Origin: CAIODY01 sp046051225
GTDB lineage: Bacteria; Bacteroidota; Bacteroidia; Chitinophagales; CAIODY01
Direction of reading: 5' to 3'
NCBI GenBank assembly: GCA_046051225.1
Contig: JBJOOR010000008.1
Coordinates: forward strand, 62,001 to 126,000
DNA: 64,000 nucleotides
Part shown: one piece after another, positions 36,123 to 44,692 of the stretch
How positions within the stretch are numbered: position 1 is the first letter of the stretch
Layout of the letters: every line of letters begins with the position of its first letter
Made by a program: the position numbers and the translations under genes
Notes under the pieces: generated by a model
Told to the model about the DNA's origin: nothing
What the model saw: the letters and a program-made list of their open reading frames with translations, nothing else
Database searches by the model: none

Positions 36123-37844
36123 TTGAGTAAAAAAAACAATCCGAAAGATAAGCTGTCAAACGCTTTTGCTATCGAACCTATTTGGTTGAAATATGGTTGG
36201 GTAATTTTGATTTTTGTTTCAATTGCTTGCTGGTTTTCATCTATCAATTTAGGGTTAACACAATTGGATGATGCCATATTAATTGGCAATAGAGAATATT
36301 TAGCTTCCGATTGGAAAAATATTTTTCATCTTTTCAAGGTAGGTTGTTTTCATGATAAAGATGTGTACTATCGCCCCATTTTATCTATTTATTTTTTTAT
36401 CACAAATTATATTTTTGGTACAGAATCAATGATGCCTTATCACTTTTTAAGTGTGTTAATTCATACTATAAATGTATTGTTGGTATTTAAGTTTTTACAA
36501 AAAATAATTCTAAATAAAGAAAATGCTTTTTTGCTAACTTTAATTTTTGCAATTCATCCAGCCTTTACCATGGCTGTTTCGTGGGTGCCAGGTGTAAATG
36601 ATTTATTGCTGATGATGTTTGCCATGATATATTTTTTGGCATTAATTAAATATTTAGAAACATCGAAAATTGTTTATGCAATTATTCTAATTCTGTTTTT
36701 ATGGATAGCATTTTTCACCAAAGAAAATGCAGTTTTTTTACCTTTTGCAGGATTGCTAATCCTTTGGCTTAAAAATTATTTTAATAAAATTAATCTTAAT
36801 AAAATAATTTCCGTTGCTGTATTTACCATTGTAGGCTTAGCTATTTGGTACTTTATGCGAAAGCCAATTTTAAAAGCTGATGCCGAATTAGGGATTGATT
36901 ATAGACATGATTTCTTGATAAGAATTATGGCAATTGCACATTATTTTGGGAAAGCAATTTTGCCAATAAACCTAACAACGGTGCCTACTTCCGAAGATGT
37001 TGCAAATTGGATTGGATTATTATCAATAGTAGTTGTTGTTATCTTAATTTATCTAAACAAGGTTGCGAATAAGCAAAATATTGTTTTTGGGATGGCTTGG
37101 TTTTTAATTTTGTTTATGATGATTTGGGCCGTACACACACATAATAAAAAAAATATTATTGAGTACGAGCATCGGTTGTATTTACCATTTATTGGTATCC
37201 TATTTTTATTAAATGAAAGTGTGATTTTTAAAAAAGAAAATTTAATATGGGTTAAAAGGTGTTTTGTGATTGGGTTTGTAATGATTAGTTTTGTAGTTAT
37301 AAATAATTATGCAAAAGCATTTAATGATGCCGAATCATTTTGGTCTAATGCGGTCAATCATTCTTCTAATACGGCTTTTGCTTTAGTAAGCTTAGGTTCA
37401 AGGCAATTAGATGCAGGAAAAAATACAGAAGCAATTATCAATTTCAAAAGAGCATTTGCTATTGATTCAACCGAAAAATATGTTGGGTTCTATTTAGCCA
37501 GAACGGTTTATATTCCAGAAAAAAAATTGGCTTTAGCTAAATATTATATTGAAAAATCAAAAAAAGAAACGCCAAATTTTTCGGATTTATATATTGCTTT
37601 AGCGCAAATTAATTTTTATGAAAATGATTTTATTGCTGAAGAAAAAAACTTAGAAAAATGTGTTTCATTAAGCGGTCAAAATATTGACGCATCTAAAAGT
37701 CTGTACAACCTTTCATTAAGTTTGCATCATTATCAAAAAGCAAAAATAGTAGCTAAAAAATTGATAAATGCCGGCATTCAAATAAACCAAGATGAATTGC
37801 AATTAATTGATGACTCAATTAAAGTGATGCATAATAATCAATAG
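36123..37844 (+). CDS. polytopic membrane protein with C-terminal TPR, TMTC/GT-C-like
   Basis: 573 residues. The first about 390 contain 10-11 hydrophobic helices. The first loop reads LGLTQLDDAILIGNREYLA then VYYRPILSIYF, which resembles GT-C glycosyltransferases of the TMTC/PMT type with a paired Asp after helix 1. Residues about 400-560 are tetratricopeptide-like helices (LVSLGSRQLDAGKNTEAIINF). By analogy it may transfer a polyprenyl-linked sugar to exported proteins, but the acceptor and activity are not established. The start is TTG 36123. Its 3' end overlaps hemD tail to tail by 26 bases. Confidence 0.7.
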   Translation: MSKKNNPKDKLSNAFAIEPIWLKYGWVILIFVSIACWFSSINLGLTQLDDAILIGNREYLASDWKNIFHLFKVGCFHDKDVYYRPILSIYFFITNYIFGTESMMPYHFLSVLIHTINVLLVFKFLQKIILNKENAFLLTLIFAIHPAFTMAVSWVPGVNDLLLMMFAMIYFLALIKYLETSKIVYAIILILFLWIAFFTKENAVFLPFAGLLILWLKNYFNKINLNKIISVAVFTIVGLAIWYFMRKPILKADAELGIDYRHDFLIRIMAIAHYFGKAILPINLTTVPTSEDVANWIGLLSIVVVVILIYLNKVANKQNIVFGMAWFLILFMMIWAVHTHNKKNIIEYEHRLYLPFIGILFLLNESVIFKKENLIWVKRCFVIGFVMISFVVINNYAKAFNDAESFWSNAVNHSSNTAFALVSLGSRQLDAGKNTEAIINFKRAFAIDSTEKYVGFYLARTVYIPEKKLALAKYYIEKSKKETPNFSDLYIALAQINFYENDFIAEEKNLEKCVSLSGQNIDASKSLYNLSLSLHHYQKAKIVAKKLINAGIQINQDELQLIDDSIKVMHNNQ

Positions 37845-38517
37845 CAGTTTTAATAACATTGGTTACTGATTGACTTTTTGCAATCATGAAATTTAAATGA
37901 TTCTTAAGCTGTAAATATTTTGCTGTTGTATCGCCAATACAAAATGCAGGTGTATCTAATGGTAAACTATTTTTCAGCATAAATGCATCTATTTGCGATG
38001 GGCTAAAGAATAGTATCCCATCTATTTTTCCATCAATTTTAATTGGCATTAGTATCTTTCTATAAACTTCAATTTCGGCAATTAAAATACTGTTTTTAGT
38101 AAGTATTTCATTTAAGTGTTGCAATCGAATATTGCCGCAGCAAAATAAAACCTGTTGCTTTTTTTTGTGAATTATTTTTTCGGCTAATGCAATTGAGTTG
38201 GTAGCTGTATCTATCACTTCAAAACCATTAGCTAAAGCCAGATGAGTCGTTGCACCGTTTATAGTAAAACAAGTTTTATTGAGTAATGAAATGTTGTATT
38301 TATTGATTAAAATAGTTACGGCATTTACTGCATGTTGGCTCGTGAAAACGAAAGGATTTTTATTCTCGGCAATAGCCAATACTATTTCTTTAGTATCTAA
38401 ATAAGTATACTCCAAAAAATTATAATCAACTATATTTATACCATTTTTAAATGCAAATTGTTTTAATTCTGCATCAATTTTTTTGGTTGATAAAATTTCA
38501 ATAGTTGTATTGTTCAT
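37819..38517 (-). CDS. hemD: uroporphyrinogen-III synthase family protein
   Basis: 232 residues of the two-domain HemD fold: PFVFTSQHAVNAVTIL (domain 1/2 hinge motif), QQVLFCCGNIRLQHLNEIL, ILFFSPSQIDAF, then FCIGDTTAKYL at the C-terminus where HemD has its IG-x-T-A signature. It would close hydroxymethylbilane to uroporphyrinogen III for haem and sirohaem or cobalamin. HemD sequences are very divergent, so the call rests on the order of these motifs. ATG 38517 preferred over TTG 38529. No other hem gene is adjacent. Confidence 0.83.
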   Translation of the reverse strand: MNNTTIEILSTKKIDAELKQFAFKNGINIVDYNFLEYTYLDTKEIVLAIAENKNPFVFTSQHAVNAVTILINKYNISLLNKTCFTINGATTHLALANGFEVIDTATNSIALAEKIIHKKKQQVLFCCGNIRLQHLNEILTKNSILIAEIEVYRKILMPIKIDGKIDGILFFSPSQIDAFMLKNSLPLDTPAFCIGDTTAKYLQLKNHLNFMIAKSQSVTNVIKTAIDYYASL

Positions 38518-38563
38518 TTTTAAATGCAAATATAAAATAGGTCTTCGTGTTGTATCATTTGAA

Positions 38564-38616
38564 TATAATAGTAAAAGCCTTTCAAATCATGAATTTGAAA
38601 GGCTTTTACTATTATA
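38564..38616. terminator. 24-bp perfect hairpin after the rpmB-rpmG-DUF4295 operon
   Basis: Arms 38564-38587 and 38593-38616 are exact reverse complements around a five-base loop. The stem contains AAAAGCC/GGCTTTT, so it can end minus-strand transcription from the ribosomal operon before hemD. The length and perfection are more than a terminator needs. Confidence 0.75.
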
Positions 38617-38638
38617 TTGTATAATAAATTTATTACAA

Positions 38639-38803
38639 TTACTTCATAGCGGCAGCTAAGTTATCTTTATGAACTATTGATTCTTTAAAGATATAAGCTC
38701 CAGTTTTAGGACTGCGTTCGCATCTAATTAATTTAGTAAATGCTTTAGCATTAGGGTCAATTGAACTTTTCGATTTTATCGCTGTTTTTGCTTGTTTTGC
38801 CAT
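38639..38803 (-). CDS. DUF4295 family small protein of the rpmB-rpmG operon
   Basis: A 54-residue basic protein starting MAKQAKTAIKSKSSIDPNAK and continuing FTKLIRCERSPKTGAYIFK. This is the Bacteroidota-specific DUF4295 family, found straight after rpmB and rpmG. Its size, charge and gene position suggest a ribosome-associated protein. It is not an obvious paralogue of a known ribosomal protein. Function inferred only. Confidence 0.85.
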   Translation of the reverse strand: MAKQAKTAIKSKSSIDPNAKAFTKLIRCERSPKTGAYIFKESIVHKDNLAAAMK

Positions 38804-38812
38804 GATTCAAAA

Positions 38813-38995
38813 TTATTTAATTTCTTTATGAATAGTATATTTACGCATAATGGCGTTGTATTTTTTCAACTCCATACGTTCTGGATCGTTTTTTTTATTT
38901 TTTACAGTAATGTAACGACTTGTACCTGCCAAACCACTATTTTTGTGTTCGGTACATTCTAAAATTACTTGTATTCTGCTTCCTTTTTTTGCCAT
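38813..38995 (-). CDS. rpmG: 50S ribosomal protein L33 (zinc-free form)
   Basis: 60 residues: AKKGSRIQVILECTEHKNS, then YITVKNKKNDPERMELKKYN and a YTIHKEIK end. Zinc-type L33 has CxxC twice; here only one Cys remains (ECTEHK) and the second pair is replaced (KYNAIMRKY), so this is a C-minus form. It is flanked by rpmB (30 bases) and DUF4295 (9 bases). Confidence 0.95.
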   Translation of the reverse strand: MAKKGSRIQVILECTEHKNSGLAGTSRYITVKNKKNDPERMELKKYNAIMRKYTIHKEIK

Positions 38996-39025
38996 GATTG
39001 ATAAATTTTAAATTTTCAAAAAAAA

Positions 39026-39259
39026 TTATTGCATTTCTTTTTTCTGAATCTCTTTTATGTATTGATAAATTCCTTTTTTATTAATTGTTCTTAAAGCCGA
39101 AGTTGATACTCTCAACTGAATCCATTGACCAAATTCTGGTACAAAGAATTTTTTATGCTGCAAGTTTGGTAAAAACTTACGCTTAGTTTTGATGTTAGAA
39201 TGGCTTACATTATGACCAAACATTGGTCCTTTTCCGGTTAAATCACATATACGTGGCAT
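39026..39259 (-). CDS. rpmB: 50S ribosomal protein L28
   Basis: 77 residues: PRICDLTGKGPMFGHNVSHS, then KTKRKFLPNLQHKKFFVPE and VSTSALRTINKKG, all standard for L28. First gene of the rpmB-rpmG-DUF4295 operon. Confidence 0.96.
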   Translation of the reverse strand: MPRICDLTGKGPMFGHNVSHSNIKTKRKFLPNLQHKKFFVPEFGQWIQLRVSTSALRTINKKGIYQYIKEIQKKEMQ

Positions 39260-39275
39260 ACAACTTTGGTTTTGC

Positions 39276-39303
39276 TTTTTTTAAAAGGAGTGCAAAGATG
39301 TAG
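39276..39303 (-). promoter_or_regulatory. promoter and initial transcribed region of the rpmB operon
   Basis: On the minus strand, CATCTTTG (one mismatch to TAnnTTTG) followed by CACTCCTTTTAAAAAAAGC. The part after the box matches the rpmF-operon and tRNA-Pro promoters of this window; leader about 27 bases. Confidence 0.55.
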
Positions 39304-39350
39304 TATTTTTAAATTAAATACAAATCTTTTTCAAGAAAAATTTATTGGGG

Positions 39351-41258
39351 TTATCTAATTAGCGAAATGTTGCCTTTTAAAAGATGCTGTTGTCCATCAT
39401 AATCTTTCACTTCGGCCTGATACATATAACTGCCTATTTCTTGTGGCTGCCCATTCCAAGTGCCATCCCAGCCTTGATTAATATCGTTGGTAGCATAAAC
39501 TTGTTTGCCCCAACGATTAAAAATAGTTAAGCTTTCAAGCACAAATAAATCACTATATTTCTTTAAAGTAAATAAATCATTTTGCCCATCGTTATTAGGT
39601 GTAAAAGCATTATAAATAACTAGATTTTCATCAAATCTAACTTTTATTAAAACGCTATCTTTGTAAACACAACCATTGTTATTGGTTACAGTAAGCAAGT
39701 ATTGGGTTGGCTTATGAGGATTTGCATTTACAAATGGTGTATTATTAGCACTTAATTGATAATTAGGCAGCCAAATATATCCATAAGAACCTTGTGGCGA
39801 AACTTCGGCATGTAGTATGGTGGTTTCATTTGGTCCAATATTTCTATCAGGACCAGCACTTATTTTTACTTCTGGAGTGAAAATAGAAATGCTAATTGAA
39901 TCAATGCAATGATGTGCATCTTGAACGATTACAGAATAATTGCCATTGCATAAATTTCCAATTTGTTGGTTATAATTTCCATTATTCCATTTGTATAAAT
40001 AAGGCAGTGTGCCACCCTTTGCTTCTACTTCTATTTTTCCATCAAATGAGTAAGAGCATTTTGGAAAAACTATTTCACTTGCTTCAATACTTAATTGTTT
40101 GGGTTCAGTTAAATTAACTGTACGTTGTATGCTGCATCCTGTTGCATCTTTTATAGCACAAGAATAATTTCCTTTTGATAAATTTGTAATGCTTTGATTG
40201 GTAGATAAATTATTCCACTGGTATGAAATTGAACCAATTCCATTAGCAACATTTGCTTTTAATGCCCCATCCGATAAGCCATTACAAGAAATGGGAGTTA
40301 TTAAAAAATCGGGCATCGAAAATCCTAAATTAGAAACTGTAATGCTAACTAATTGAGAAGTGTCTTCGCCAGTAGTGCCGCAGCCATAGTTAATTACTGC
40401 ATAAATACTGCAATTTTGTGTTGGTGTATAATTTATCGAACTTCCATTACCTAAAAAAGTAGTGCCACAATACCAACTAATTATGCCAGTGCTTATTCCA
40501 CTTGGCGAAAATGAATAGGCATCGTTTGATGCTGTCCAGGTAGTAAAATTTCTGCCGCTAACAACTACTGCGTTTGTGCCTGTTGCATCATGTAAGGCAT
40601 GAGTGGCTGTGCCACTATTCCAACTACAAAAAGGCTTGTTTTGAAAATGGGTTTCAATAATGTTAGATGATTCAAATAGTTTTATTTGTCCTGTAAATCT
40701 TGCATTGCAAGGTGGTGGTGGTGGTATTTGATTATAGTTTTGATAATATGGTACATTGTTGTATGATACTACAAATCTTCTGTTTGGAGCTGTGCCATAC
40801 ACATCATAACTTACTGTGCCGCCAGAATGTGGATCTAAATCTTGAAATGGTGCCATGATACAATTCATAGGCAAAGCCCCACTGCTATTCGGTACTAAAG
40901 TGCCAGCCCAATTATTGGGCTGCCCAGTACTAAATCCTACCCATCCATTTGATGCAATAATTATTTTTGAATAGCTTAATCCAAAAAAACAAAATTTGAA
41001 TGGTAATGGAATGGGTAATGTTTGGTCATCATCGTTCAAATGAATAATATGGCTGCCTATATAGGCATCAGGAGAGTAGATGGCTTGGTTTATCAAATAG
41101 GTATTGCTAAGCAGTGGCAAATTAGTTGTGTTAGCGCTTAATAAAATTGGATTACCAGCGCAAACAGCAGTATCTTTATTAATGATACTAATAACTTGAG
41201 AGAATGACGATGTGAAAAAAAACATCATCAATAAAAAAAGTAAGGTAGCTTTTCTCAT
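39351..41258 (-). CDS. SprB-repeat surface protein with T9SS type B C-terminus
   Basis: 635 residues: signal peptide ending near TSSFSQ, then an N-terminal domain with NGWVGFSTGQPNNWAGTL as found in Bacteroidota surface proteins. Two SprB-type repeats follow (SCNGLSDGALKANVANGIGS then YQWNN, and SYSFDGKIEVEAKGGTLPYL then YKWNN). The gliding motility-associated C-terminal domain (IYNAFTPNNDGQNDLF, TIFNRWGKQVYATNDI, WDGTWNGQPQEIGSYMYQ) closes the protein. SprB repeats occur in the mobile gliding adhesin SprB. This shorter relative is likely a surface adhesin exported by SprA-type machinery. The promoter is not clear. Confidence 0.85.
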   Translation of the reverse strand: MRKATLLFLLMMFFFTSSFSQVISIINKDTAVCAGNPILLSANTTNLPLLSNTYLINQAIYSPDAYIGSHIIHLNDDDQTLPIPLPFKFCFFGLSYSKIIIASNGWVGFSTGQPNNWAGTLVPNSSGALPMNCIMAPFQDLDPHSGGTVSYDVYGTAPNRRFVVSYNNVPYYQNYNQIPPPPPCNARFTGQIKLFESSNIIETHFQNKPFCSWNSGTATHALHDATGTNAVVVSGRNFTTWTASNDAYSFSPSGISTGIISWYCGTTFLGNGSSINYTPTQNCSIYAVINYGCGTTGEDTSQLVSITVSNLGFSMPDFLITPISCNGLSDGALKANVANGIGSISYQWNNLSTNQSITNLSKGNYSCAIKDATGCSIQRTVNLTEPKQLSIEASEIVFPKCSYSFDGKIEVEAKGGTLPYLYKWNNGNYNQQIGNLCNGNYSVIVQDAHHCIDSISISIFTPEVKISAGPDRNIGPNETTILHAEVSPQGSYGYIWLPNYQLSANNTPFVNANPHKPTQYLLTVTNNNGCVYKDSVLIKVRFDENLVIYNAFTPNNDGQNDLFTLKKYSDLFVLESLTIFNRWGKQVYATNDINQGWDGTWNGQPQEIGSYMYQAEVKDYDGQQHLLKGNISLIR

Positions 41259-41349
41259 TTGATTATTTTTAAGGTTTTAAATTTACTTTAAAAATAAAGA
41301 TGATATTTAATACTGCCAAGTATTTAACTAAAAAAATTAATCAACAATT

Positions 41350-41922
41350 TTATTTCTGTTTTAGATAATTAGCCGATGCTTCTAGCTGATTGTAAAATTC
41401 ATTACCATATTTTCTAACAATAGCATCTTTCAAAAATTTATAAACTGGCACTTTTAATTTTTTGCCATTTGTACATGCATCGCCACAAATATCCCAACGA
41501 TGGTAATTTAATTTTTCGTGAAATTTATTTTTCGAAATTCGGATAGGATACAAATGACAACTTATTGGCTTTTTCCAATCAATTTTTTTCTCTAAATATG
41601 CTTTTTCGATGCCACATTTGGCTGTACCATTTTCAAATATGGTGTAAGCACATGCACCGCCATTGCCAATCATGGGTGTTGCAAAATCATCTTCTATGTC
41701 CATCACCCAAGTGCCTTGTTGTTCAATGGCATCAATACCTTTTTGAGTTAAATAGGGTTTAACTATGGGGTAAATTTTTTCTAAAATAGCTGTTTCCTCT
41801 TTGTTGATAGGTGCTCCAATATCGCCAGCTACACAGCATTCGCCTTTGCATTTATCTAAATTGCAAACAAACTGCTCGGTTAAAATATCTTCACTTATTA
41901 ATTTATCATCTATCTGAATCAT
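41350..41922 (-). CDS. DUF3109 family Cys-rich protein
   Basis: 190 residues. Cys clusters at 20, 25, 29 and 30 (FVCNLDKCKGECC), then GACAYTIFENGTAKCGIEKA, SCHLYPIRI and DICGDACTNGKK fit the DUF3109 family, a likely iron-sulphur or zinc-binding group related to YkgJ-type proteins. No enzymatic role is established. The start overlaps the dapA stop by four bases, so the pair is translated from one mRNA. Confidence 0.85.
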   Translation of the reverse strand: MIQIDDKLISEDILTEQFVCNLDKCKGECCVAGDIGAPINKEETAILEKIYPIVKPYLTQKGIDAIEQQGTWVMDIEDDFATPMIGNGGACAYTIFENGTAKCGIEKAYLEKKIDWKKPISCHLYPIRISKNKFHEKLNYHRWDICGDACTNGKKLKVPVYKFLKDAIVRKYGNEFYNQLEASANYLKQK

Positions 41923-42797
41923 AATGAATTTATAAAAGTTTTTATCTGATTATACAATTCATCAGATGCTACAATTAAAGGCAGGCGAAGTTCGTTTTCT
42001 ACAATACCTAAAATATGTAAAGCTGATTTTACCCCTGCAGGATTACCTTCTTTAAATAATAAATTTATGCCATCAATTAATTTATAATGCAATGCTTTGG
42101 ATGTGTCGAAGTCTTTATTCATAGCCGATTTTACCATATTGCAAAATTCAGCAGTATAACATTGTGCTGCTACTGATATTACACCATCCATACCAATTGC
42201 CATTTGTGGCATTACTAAATCATCATCGCCACTAAGCACTAGAAAATTGGTTGGTTTATTTTTCACTAATTCAAAACAAGCTGGCATACTACCACTTGCC
42301 TCTTTTACGCCAATAATATTTTTGCATTCATTAGCTAATTTTAGTGTGGTGACTGGCAACATATTAATGCCTGTTCGACCAGGCACATTATACAATATAA
42401 TAGGCAATGGCGACAAGGCTGCTATTGCTTTGTAATGCTGATACAAAGCTGCTTGCGATGGTTTGGTATAATAGGGTGTAACCGATAAAAAAGCTTGGTA
42501 TTGCTGCTTAAATTTAAAGCTTTGCATTTCGTGTATTAATTCAGCGGTATTGTTGCTACCCATACCAGCCACTAAGGGCAAACGATTATTATTTATTTTG
42601 GCTACAAATTCCCACACTTCATTTTTTTCGTTTTTAGATAAAACGGGTGTTTCGCCAGTAGTACCCAATACCACGAAATAATCTACGCCATTGTTAATGC
42701 AATGATTAATTAGTTTTTCTAAGGCAATAAAATCAATCGTTTTATCGGCTTTAAAAGGTGTTACTAAGGCCACACCAGTTCCTTTAAATATGTTCAT
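41919..42797 (-). CDS. dapA: 4-hydroxy-tetrahydrodipicolinate synthase
   Basis: Condenses pyruvate with aspartate semialdehyde, the first committed step to lysine and diaminopimelate. 292 residues. Pyruvate-binding GTTGE (45-49), Tyr136 in LYNVPGRTG and the Schiff-base Lys165 in GVKEASGS are all present, as is LSGDDDLVMPQM. Start ATG 42797. A TAACTTTG -7 box lies on the minus strand at 42830-42823. It is followed by the DUF3109 gene with overlapping stop and start. Confidence 0.95.
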   Translation of the reverse strand: MNIFKGTGVALVTPFKADKTIDFIALEKLINHCINNGVDYFVVLGTTGETPVLSKNEKNEVWEFVAKINNNRLPLVAGMGSNNTAELIHEMQSFKFKQQYQAFLSVTPYYTKPSQAALYQHYKAIAALSPLPIILYNVPGRTGINMLPVTTLKLANECKNIIGVKEASGSMPACFELVKNKPTNFLVLSGDDDLVMPQMAIGMDGVISVAAQCYTAEFCNMVKSAMNKDFDTSKALHYKLIDGINLLFKEGNPAGVKSALHILGIVENELRLPLIVASDELYNQIKTFINSL

Positions 42798-42884
42798 GTT
42801 GTATAATAAGATAATGAGAAAGCAAAGTTAAAAATACTTTTGGGTTGATGTAGTTTAGTTTTTTTTGAATCGGTGCATAAAAAA

Positions 42885-43388
42885 TTAGTGCTTCATTTTT
42901 TCAATCAAATTAGTTGTTGAAAATCCTTCAACTAAATTAATAATTTCAATTCTGCCACCATGTTGTTTTACTTCTGAAGCACCTACAATGCTGCTTTCGG
43001 TATAATCACCACCTTTTACTAAAATATCGGGCTGTATAGTTTTTATTAATTCTAATGGTGTATCTTCTTCAAATAAAATTACACCATCAACCATGTGCAA
43101 TGCAGCTAATTGCAACATCCTCGATTGTTCATTTTTAATGGGGCGGCTTTCGCCTTTTAATCTTTTTACTGATGCATCGCTATTTACACCTACAATTAAT
43201 TTGCCCTGTAGTTGCTTTGCTTTGCATAATAAATCTAAATGCCCATCATGCAATAAATCAAAACATCCATTTGTGAAAATGATGGGATTGCTTTTAAAAC
43301 GCCATAGAAACAAAGTTTTATCTAAATTTTCGACCGATAAAAATTTGCTTTGTATATATTCGTGATAAGATGTAGGATGCCAACGCAT
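42885..43388 (-). CDS. rfaE2: D-glycero-beta-D-manno-heptose 1-phosphate adenylyltransferase-like nucleotidyltransferase
   Basis: 167 residues: FTNGCFDLLHDGH (38-50) with the HxGH nucleotidyltransferase motif, VGVNSDASVKRLKGESRPI, then DILVKGGDYTESSIVGA and GGRIEIINLVEGFSTTNLIE. This is the RfaE domain II / HldE C-terminal type, which adenylates heptose phosphate for lipopolysaccharide core. The kinase domain (RfaE1) is not fused and not beside it. The gene has its own spacer of 87 bases to dapA. Confidence 0.88.
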   Translation of the reverse strand: MRWHPTSYHEYIQSKFLSVENLDKTLFLWRFKSNPIIFTNGCFDLLHDGHLDLLCKAKQLQGKLIVGVNSDASVKRLKGESRPIKNEQSRMLQLAALHMVDGVILFEEDTPLELIKTIQPDILVKGGDYTESSIVGASEVKQHGGRIEIINLVEGFSTTNLIEKMKH

Positions 43389-43474
43389 AAATTATTTTTT
43401 TACAAAGTAAATAGAAAAATTTAATTTAAAAGAAATGTGATTTGCGTTATTTGCATCTGAAAAAAAACAAAAAA

Positions 43475-43909
43475 ATGACCGACGAATATTTTATGCAACA
43501 AGCATTACGTGAAGCCATGAAGGCTTTTGATGATGATGAAGTGCCGATTGGCGCTGTGGTGGTTTGCAATAACACAATAATTGGAAAAGGATATAATCAA
43601 ACCGAACGATTGAAAGATGCTACAGCACATGCCGAAATGATTGCGATTACAGCCGCCGAAAATTATTTGGGTAATAAATATTTACACGATTGCACCTTGT
43701 ATGTAACCGTTGAACCCTGTGTAATGTGTGCAGGCGCATCGGCTTGGACACAAGTGAGCCGTGTGGTATATGGCGCAGCCGAAGAAAAATTTGGATTTAC
43801 ACGATTAGAAAAAAACATACTGCATCCTAAAACATTAATCACAAAATTTGTGTTACAAAATGAATGCGCTGATTTAATGAAAAAATTTTTTCAACAAAAA
43901 AGAAATTAA
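43475..43909 (+). CDS. tadA: nucleoside deaminase, TadA-like
   Basis: 144 residues from ATG 43475 (TDEYFMQQALREAMKAF). Zinc-site residues His52 and Glu54 in TAHAEM and Cys82/Cys85 in EPCVMC are present. Such enzymes convert A34 to inosine in tRNA-Arg; a guanine or free-base deaminase is the alternative, but the C-terminal length and the FGFTRLEKNILHP region fit TadA. An upstream in-frame codon at 43442 would add a basic tail not seen in the family. The next gene follows after six bases. Confidence 0.85.
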   Translation: MTDEYFMQQALREAMKAFDDDEVPIGAVVVCNNTIIGKGYNQTERLKDATAHAEMIAITAAENYLGNKYLHDCTLYVTVEPCVMCAGASAWTQVSRVVYGAAEEKFGFTRLEKNILHPKTLITKFVLQNECADLMKKFFQQKRN

Positions 43910-43915
43910 TACTAA

Positions 43916-44680
43916 ATGAGTAATAAAATAATTTACATCACAGGCGCTACATCGGGCTTTGGTAAAGCCATTGCTGAAAAATTTGCTGCTGCAAAATACA
44001 ATCTAATTATTTGTGGCAGACGGAATGAAAGATTGGATGCCATGAAGCACGATTTAGAAGCCAAGCATCACATAAAAGTTTTAACATCATGCTATGATAT
44101 TCAAAATAGAAATGACGTGAAGGCTGCTATTGAAGCCATTCCTACCGAATGGAAGGCGATTGATATTTTAGTAAATAATGCTGGATTAGCAGCAGGATTA
44201 AGCGAAATTCAAAATGGCGATTTTGATGATTGGGATGCTATGATTGATACTAATTTAAAAGGATTGCTTTATGTTACAAGGCTCATCAGTCCATTAATGA
44301 TAGAACGAAAACAAGGTTATATTTTTAATATTGGTTCTATTGCTGGCAAATATGTTTACCCAAAAGGAAATGTGTATTGCGCCACCAAACATGCTGTGAA
44401 TGCGCTTAACGAAGCCATGCGAATTGATTTATTGCCATTTAATATTAAAGTTACAGCGGTTCATCCAGGTGCTGCCGAAACCGAATTTTCATTAGTAAGA
44501 TTTAAAGGCGATGAGCAAAAAGCAAAATCAATTTATGAAGGTTTCACTCCATTATATGCCGATAATATTGCTGATATTGTTTGGTTTTGCGCCCATCAAC
44601 CAGCTCATGTTTGTATAAATGATTTGGTGGTTACGCCCATAACACAAGCCAATTCGCATCATTCAAAAAAAAATAATTAA
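43916..44680 (+). CDS. short-chain dehydrogenase/reductase (YdfG-like)
   Basis: 254 residues: cofactor motif TGATSGFGKA (9-18), NNAGLAAGL, IFNIGSIAGKY and catalytic Tyr154/Lys158 in YCATK. The overall pattern is that of the YdfG-type 3-hydroxy acid (serine/malonic semialdehyde) dehydrogenases using NADP. Substrate uncertain. Adjacent to tadA and bshA with 6 and 12 base gaps, suggesting one transcript. Confidence 0.85.
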   Translation: MSNKIIYITGATSGFGKAIAEKFAAAKYNLIICGRRNERLDAMKHDLEAKHHIKVLTSCYDIQNRNDVKAAIEAIPTEWKAIDILVNNAGLAAGLSEIQNGDFDDWDAMIDTNLKGLLYVTRLISPLMIERKQGYIFNIGSIAGKYVYPKGNVYCATKHAVNALNEAMRIDLLPFNIKVTAVHPGAAETEFSLVRFKGDEQKAKSIYEGFTPLYADNIADIVWFCAHQPAHVCINDLVVTPITQANSHHSKKNN

Positions 44681-44692
44681 TAAAAAAAGAAA

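Noticed and set aside
38813..39259. Possible frameshift or loss in rpmG because the Cys pairs are missing
   Set aside because: Length and the rest of the L33 sequence are intact; this is a normal C-minus form, not a damaged gene.
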